The translations under genes and the position numbers were made by a program. This document shows, piece by piece, positions 61,028-64,000 of a stretch of DNA of 64,000 nt (positions are counted from its first letter, which is position 1; each line of letters begins with the position of its first letter). The DNA is from Pseudomonas haemolytica (lineage in GTDB: Bacteria > Pseudomonadota > Gammaproteobacteria > Pseudomonadales > Pseudomonadaceae): assembly GCF_009659625.1 (NCBI RefSeq), contig NZ_VOIW01000005.1, forward strand, positions 372,001-436,000, in the 5' to 3' direction. Under the pieces are notes generated by a model. That model had not been told where the DNA came from and ran no database searches. It saw only the letters and a list, made by a program, of their open reading frames with translations.

Positions 61028-62650
61028 TCAAGGCGCCGAGGTTTTTGCCAGATGCAGCAGCACATAAGAGTTCTTGTCGAACTCCCCCGTGAGCGTCGGG
61101 GTGATCGAACGCAGGCGTGGATCGTCCAACGCGTCAAAGTCAGCCTGGCTCATGATCAACCATGCCGGCGCCTGGATCGGTTTGAGCTCGATGGGCAGTT
61201 GGGTAAACAGCGGTACCTTGTCGCAATCGAAGTTGACCATGAACTTGATGGCTTTCGCGTCTTTGCCCAACGCGTGCAGCACCACCGGGGCCGGTTGTTG
61301 CAGGACCTGGGCCTTGACGGCGAGACTGAACGTGCGGGTGTCGTACAACCGCCGCTCCAGGGGTTCAACCACCATGATGTAGGTTGTCCAGAGGGCCAGC
61401 ACCGCGGCCAAGGCTGGGCCGTACGTGCGTAGCCGGAGCTTGAGTAGCGCCAGCAATGCCAGCACCTGAAGCCCCCCAAGCACGACGAAGATCAGCTCGA
61501 GGCTGGCCAGTGCTTCTGGATAACGCCGTCGCGCCATCACCAGGCCGATTGCCAACAGTGTCGGCAGCAGCGTCCAGATACCCAGCATCAGGCCGCGCAG
61601 CCAGGCAAAGATACGGCCTTGAGTCACCTGGAAAGGGTACGCGGCGATGATGGCTGCAAACGGCAACATCGGCAGGATGTAGCGCGCCTTCTTGGCCTGA
61701 GGCACCGACAGGCCCAACATCACCAACACACCCGCCGCCGTGCAATAAAGCACCAGTTTCAACGCGGGGTCCGGCGCGCGCCGCCCCCCCATCACAACGG
61801 CCAGCAGCACCAACACCGCCAACGGATAGGCCAGGGCATAGTTGCCCATGGAGCTGGTGAAGTAATACAACACGCCGCCGGAGCCTTCGCTGCCGTCCAT
61901 GCGCCCAAGGAACTGCATGCGAATCACGTCGTGCATGAAGTCTTCGCCGCCGCTGAGCTTAGCCAGCAGCAGCAATAGGCCCACACACGCCGCCAGCAGC
62001 GCCAATGCCAGCAGGCCGAAGCTGAACAGCTGGCGCCATTGGCGGTTGATCAGGTAATAGCTGCACAGCATGCCAGTAGGGATTACCAAGCCAATCGGCC
62101 CACGGATCGCAAACCCGAGCAGCAGCAACACAAACACCCAGTGCAGGCGCTTGGCCGCAGCAAAGTGATCATGGGCATACCCCAGGTAGAACACCGCCAA
62201 GGACACGGCGGCGAGCATCTGGTCGAGGGAGACCGCACGGGTTTCGCTGATAAAGGTACTGCTGAGCAGCAACAGCGCAATACTCAGCAAACCCCAGCGA
62301 GCGGAATAGGGCGCGGTCAGCCGATACACCAGCACCACGATCAGCGCCGACGCGACAGCGGTGGGCAGCCATGCTGTGAAGCTTGTCACCTGGCCGAACG
62401 GCAACGACAGCAGCCAGGTCAGCAGGGTCGATGTCGCCAGGTAGTCGGCATACGGCTGGCCGTATGTCGTGGGGAAGAAGCTTGGCCCATGGCGCAGCAT
62501 TTCCTGGGCAAACACCACGAAGCGCGAGTCGAAGCCGATGATTGCCTGGTGCCAGTTGCCGGCGATGAACAGCACCAGCGCCAGAAGCCCAAGCCCCAGC
62601 GACTGGCGGCGGATCGTTGCACGCTGCAGGGACGGGAAGGCCTTGTTCAC
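61028..62650 (-). CDS. GT39/ArnT-like membrane glycosyltransferase
   Basis: 540 residues from a GTG directly after the ugd stop (TAGGTG), with AAGGAT in the ugd end. About 11-12 TM helices, first cytoplasm-to-periplasm loop with GFDSRFVVFAQEMLRHGPSF, an aspartate motif expected of PMT/ArnT-type GT-C enzymes, then SVPQAKKARYILPMLPFAA and a soluble C-terminal tail (from about 430). It would move a sugar from a polyprenyl carrier onto a periplasmic acceptor such as lipid A or a polysaccharide. Next to ugd it suggests uronate- or aminoarabinose-type decoration, but the standard arn gene order is not seen. Confidence 0.82.
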   Translation of the reverse strand: MNKAFPSLQRATIRRQSLGLGLLALVLFIAGNWHQAIIGFDSRFVVFAQEMLRHGPSFFPTTYGQPYADYLATSTLLTWLLSLPFGQVTSFTAWLPTAVASALIVVLVYRLTAPYSARWGLLSIALLLLSSTFISETRAVSLDQMLAAVSLAVFYLGYAHDHFAAAKRLHWVFVLLLLGFAIRGPIGLVIPTGMLCSYYLINRQWRQLFSFGLLALALLAACVGLLLLLAKLSGGEDFMHDVIRMQFLGRMDGSEGSGGVLYYFTSSMGNYALAYPLAVLVLLAVVMGGRRAPDPALKLVLYCTAAGVLVMLGLSVPQAKKARYILPMLPFAAIIAAYPFQVTQGRIFAWLRGLMLGIWTLLPTLLAIGLVMARRRYPEALASLELIFVVLGGLQVLALLALLKLRLRTYGPALAAVLALWTTYIMVVEPLERRLYDTRTFSLAVKAQVLQQPAPVVLHALGKDAKAIKFMVNFDCDKVPLFTQLPIELKPIQAPAWLIMSQADFDALDDPRLRSITPTLTGEFDKNSYVLLHLAKTSAP

Positions 62651-64000
62651 CTAGCCGACATCCTTGACCTGTTGCACCCAGTTTTGCTGGGGGATCGGCA
62701 ACTCGCAGGAATCGCCACGGCCGATGGGGAAATACTTGAAGCCTTTGCGCGTCAGACGTTCACCGTCATACAGGTTGCGGCCGTCGAAGATCACCGGTGT
62801 TTTCAAGCGGTCATGGATCAGGTCGAAGTCCGGCGCCTTGAATTGCTGCCATTCGGTGCACACGATCAGCGCATCGGCGCCGCCCAGCGTGGACTCCGGA
62901 GTCCCCATCAGCATCAGGCGCGGGTCGTCGCCGTAGATGCGCTGGGTTTCCTGCATGGCTTCCGGGTCGAAGGCGCGCACGTTGGCGCCGGCGGCCCACA
63001 GGGCTTCCATCAGCACGCGGCTCGGCGCGTCACGCATGTCATCGGTGTTGGGCTTGAAGGCCAGGCCCCACAGCGCGAAGGTCTTGCCCTTGAGGTTGCC
63101 CTTGAAGAACGCGTTGATGCGCTCGAACAGCTTGCTCTTCTGCCGCTGATTGATGGCTTCCACGGCTTCCAGCAGGTCGCTGGAGCAGTTGGCTTGCTTG
63201 GCGCTGTGGATCAAGGCGCGCATGTCTTTGGGGAAGCACGAGCCGCCATAGCCGCAGCCCGGGTAGATGAAGTGGTAGCCGATCCGCGAGTCGGCACCGA
63301 TGCCCAGGCGCACCGCTTCAATGTCGGCCCCCAGGTGTTCGGCCAATTCGGCGATCTGGTTGATGAAGCTGATCTTGGTGGCCAGCATGCAGTTGGCGGC
63401 GTACTTGGTCAGCTCGGCGCTGCGCAGGTCCATGAAGATGATGCGGTCGTGGTTGCGGTTGAATGGCGCGTACAGGTCGCGCATCACATCACGCACCTCT
63501 TCACGTTCGCAGCCGATGATGATGCGGTCCGGGCGGCGGCAGTCGGCAACGGCCGAGCCTTCCTTGAGAAATTCCGGGTTGGAGACAATATCGAAATCCA
63601 GGTGACGACCCGCGCTATGCAGGTTCTTTTCGATATGGGCGCGCAAGGTGTCGCCCGTGCCGACTGGCACGGTGGATTTTTCCACCAGGATCACCGGCTC
63701 TACACGGTGGCGGGACACGGCGTCACCCACCGACAGCACGTATTTGAGATCGGCCGAGCCGTCCTCATCTGACGGCGTGCCCACTGCAATGAACAGCACT
63801 TCACCATGCTCGACAGCGAGTTTTTCGTCGTAGGTAAAGTGCAGGCGGCCGCTTTCCAGGTTGTCCTTGACCATGGCAGCAAGACCCGGCTCGAAGATGG
63901 TCACATGACCTTTCTGGAGCGCCTCGACCTTGCTTTTGTCAACGTCCATGCAAATGACATCGTGACCGACTTCGGCTAATACAGTGGCCTGTACCAGACC
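62651..64000 (-). CDS. ugd: UDP-glucose 6-dehydrogenase (5' end outside window)
   Basis: 449 residues visible, reading into the right edge; about a dozen N-terminal residues are missing. First visible residues GLVQATVLAEVGHDVICMDVD belong to the Rossmann nucleotide-binding domain. Catalytic Cys in GCGYGGSCFPKDMRAL, with FINQIAELAEHLGAD before it and the C-terminal FALWGLAFKPNTDDMRDAP block. Oxidises UDP-glucose twice to UDP-glucuronate with NAD+. Cytosolic. Coupled to the glycosyltransferase that follows. Confidence 0.96.
   Translation of the reverse strand, partial: GLVQATVLAEVGHDVICMDVDKSKVEALQKGHVTIFEPGLAAMVKDNLESGRLHFTYDEKLAVEHGEVLFIAVGTPSDEDGSADLKYVLSVGDAVSRHRVEPVILVEKSTVPVGTGDTLRAHIEKNLHSAGRHLDFDIVSNPEFLKEGSAVADCRRPDRIIIGCEREEVRDVMRDLYAPFNRNHDRIIFMDLRSAELTKYAANCMLATKISFINQIAELAEHLGADIEAVRLGIGADSRIGYHFIYPGCGYGGSCFPKDMRALIHSAKQANCSSDLLEAVEAINQRQKSKLFERINAFFKGNLKGKTFALWGLAFKPNTDDMRDAPSRVLMEALWAAGANVRAFDPEAMQETQRIYGDDPRLMLMGTPESTLGGADALIVCTEWQQFKAPDFDLIHDRLKTPVIFDGRNLYDGERLTRKGFKYFPIGRGDSCELPIPQQNWVQQVKDVG

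Noticed and set aside
61028..62650. Firm arnT assignment
   Set aside because: The GT-C fold is clear, but the neighbouring arn genes and order are not seen, so only ArnT-like is justified.
62039..63772. Long plus-strand ORF of 577 codons
   Set aside because: It is antisense to the glycosyltransferase and ugd, both with clear family motifs; the translation is Gln/His/Arg-rich and low in hydrophobic patterns, typical of an antisense frame in GC-rich DNA.
1..64000. CRISPR arrays, tRNA, rRNA, insertion sequences, prophage genes
   Set aside because: No regularly spaced direct repeats, no cloverleaf with CCA end, and no transposase, integrase or phage structural gene was seen.

Overview
The window reads as chromosome of a fluorescent Pseudomonas (P. 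fluorescens group). The signs are high GC with strong GC3 bias, an MvaT/MvaV-type H-NS homologue, a 358-residue HPPD matching the classic P. fluorescens enzyme, a UgD-type dehydrogenase, REP/REPIN palindromes with the usual TGTGGGAGC arms, and CSS-EAL proteins. I saw no rRNA, tRNA, CRISPR array or insertion sequence.

Layout. 1-90: start of an mvaT-family gene. 287-1879: membrane c-di-GMP phosphodiesterase. 2118-7933: five-gene chaperone-usher pilus operon (pilin, chaperone, usher, two-domain adhesin, second chaperone). 8128-9345: hpd with a possible 34-codon leader ORF. 9512-10723: solitary fragment-like relative of large Pseudomonas toxins. 10792-15958: rarD, aldo/keto reductase, a LysR/SDR divergent pair and an MFS carrier. 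16118-18455: sugar-diacid regulator and glycerate kinase, which with the MFS carrier form a glycerate/aldarate module. 18445-22675: operon of HDAC-like amidohydrolase, MFS permease, outer-membrane protein and LuxR regulator. 22903-24104: GNAT acetyltransferase and amino-acid racemase.

24323-27974 is the most unusual locus. One ORF fuses a class I terpene synthase to a cytochrome P450. It is translationally coupled to a SAM methyltransferase and followed by a type I IPP isomerase, which together look like a compact pathway for a methylated, oxidised terpenoid. 28054-31283 holds a hypothetical protein, a lipoprotein, a DUF1254/1214 protein and a lone receiver.

31487-48507 mixes signalling and toxins. 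A signalling block (three-receiver hybrid kinase, CheR, CheB, receiver-kinase, receiver) runs rightwards. A hybrid kinase and a KaiC-like ATPase run leftwards. A large toxin-like gene lies on each side of the rightward block: 31487-35014, whose C-terminus looks like a papain-fold effector with Cys/His/acid residues, and 41982-45212, a homologue that stops where that domain would begin and sits between the two signalling blocks. 48625-50641 encodes a TPR protein and a bestrophin-like channel.

50969-59506 is branched-chain acyl-CoA catabolism. One strand carries acyl-CoA synthetase, SDR, thiolase, acyl-CoA dehydrogenase and enoyl-CoA hydratase. The other carries a second acyl-CoA dehydrogenase and 3-hydroxyisobutyryl-CoA hydrolase. 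Between them lies a nested palindromic repeat region with a REPIN at its centre. The window ends with an HPP-family membrane protein, a small conserved-looking protein, a GT39/ArnT-like glycosyltransferase and the truncated 5' end of ugd. All assignments come from reading motifs; no database search was possible.
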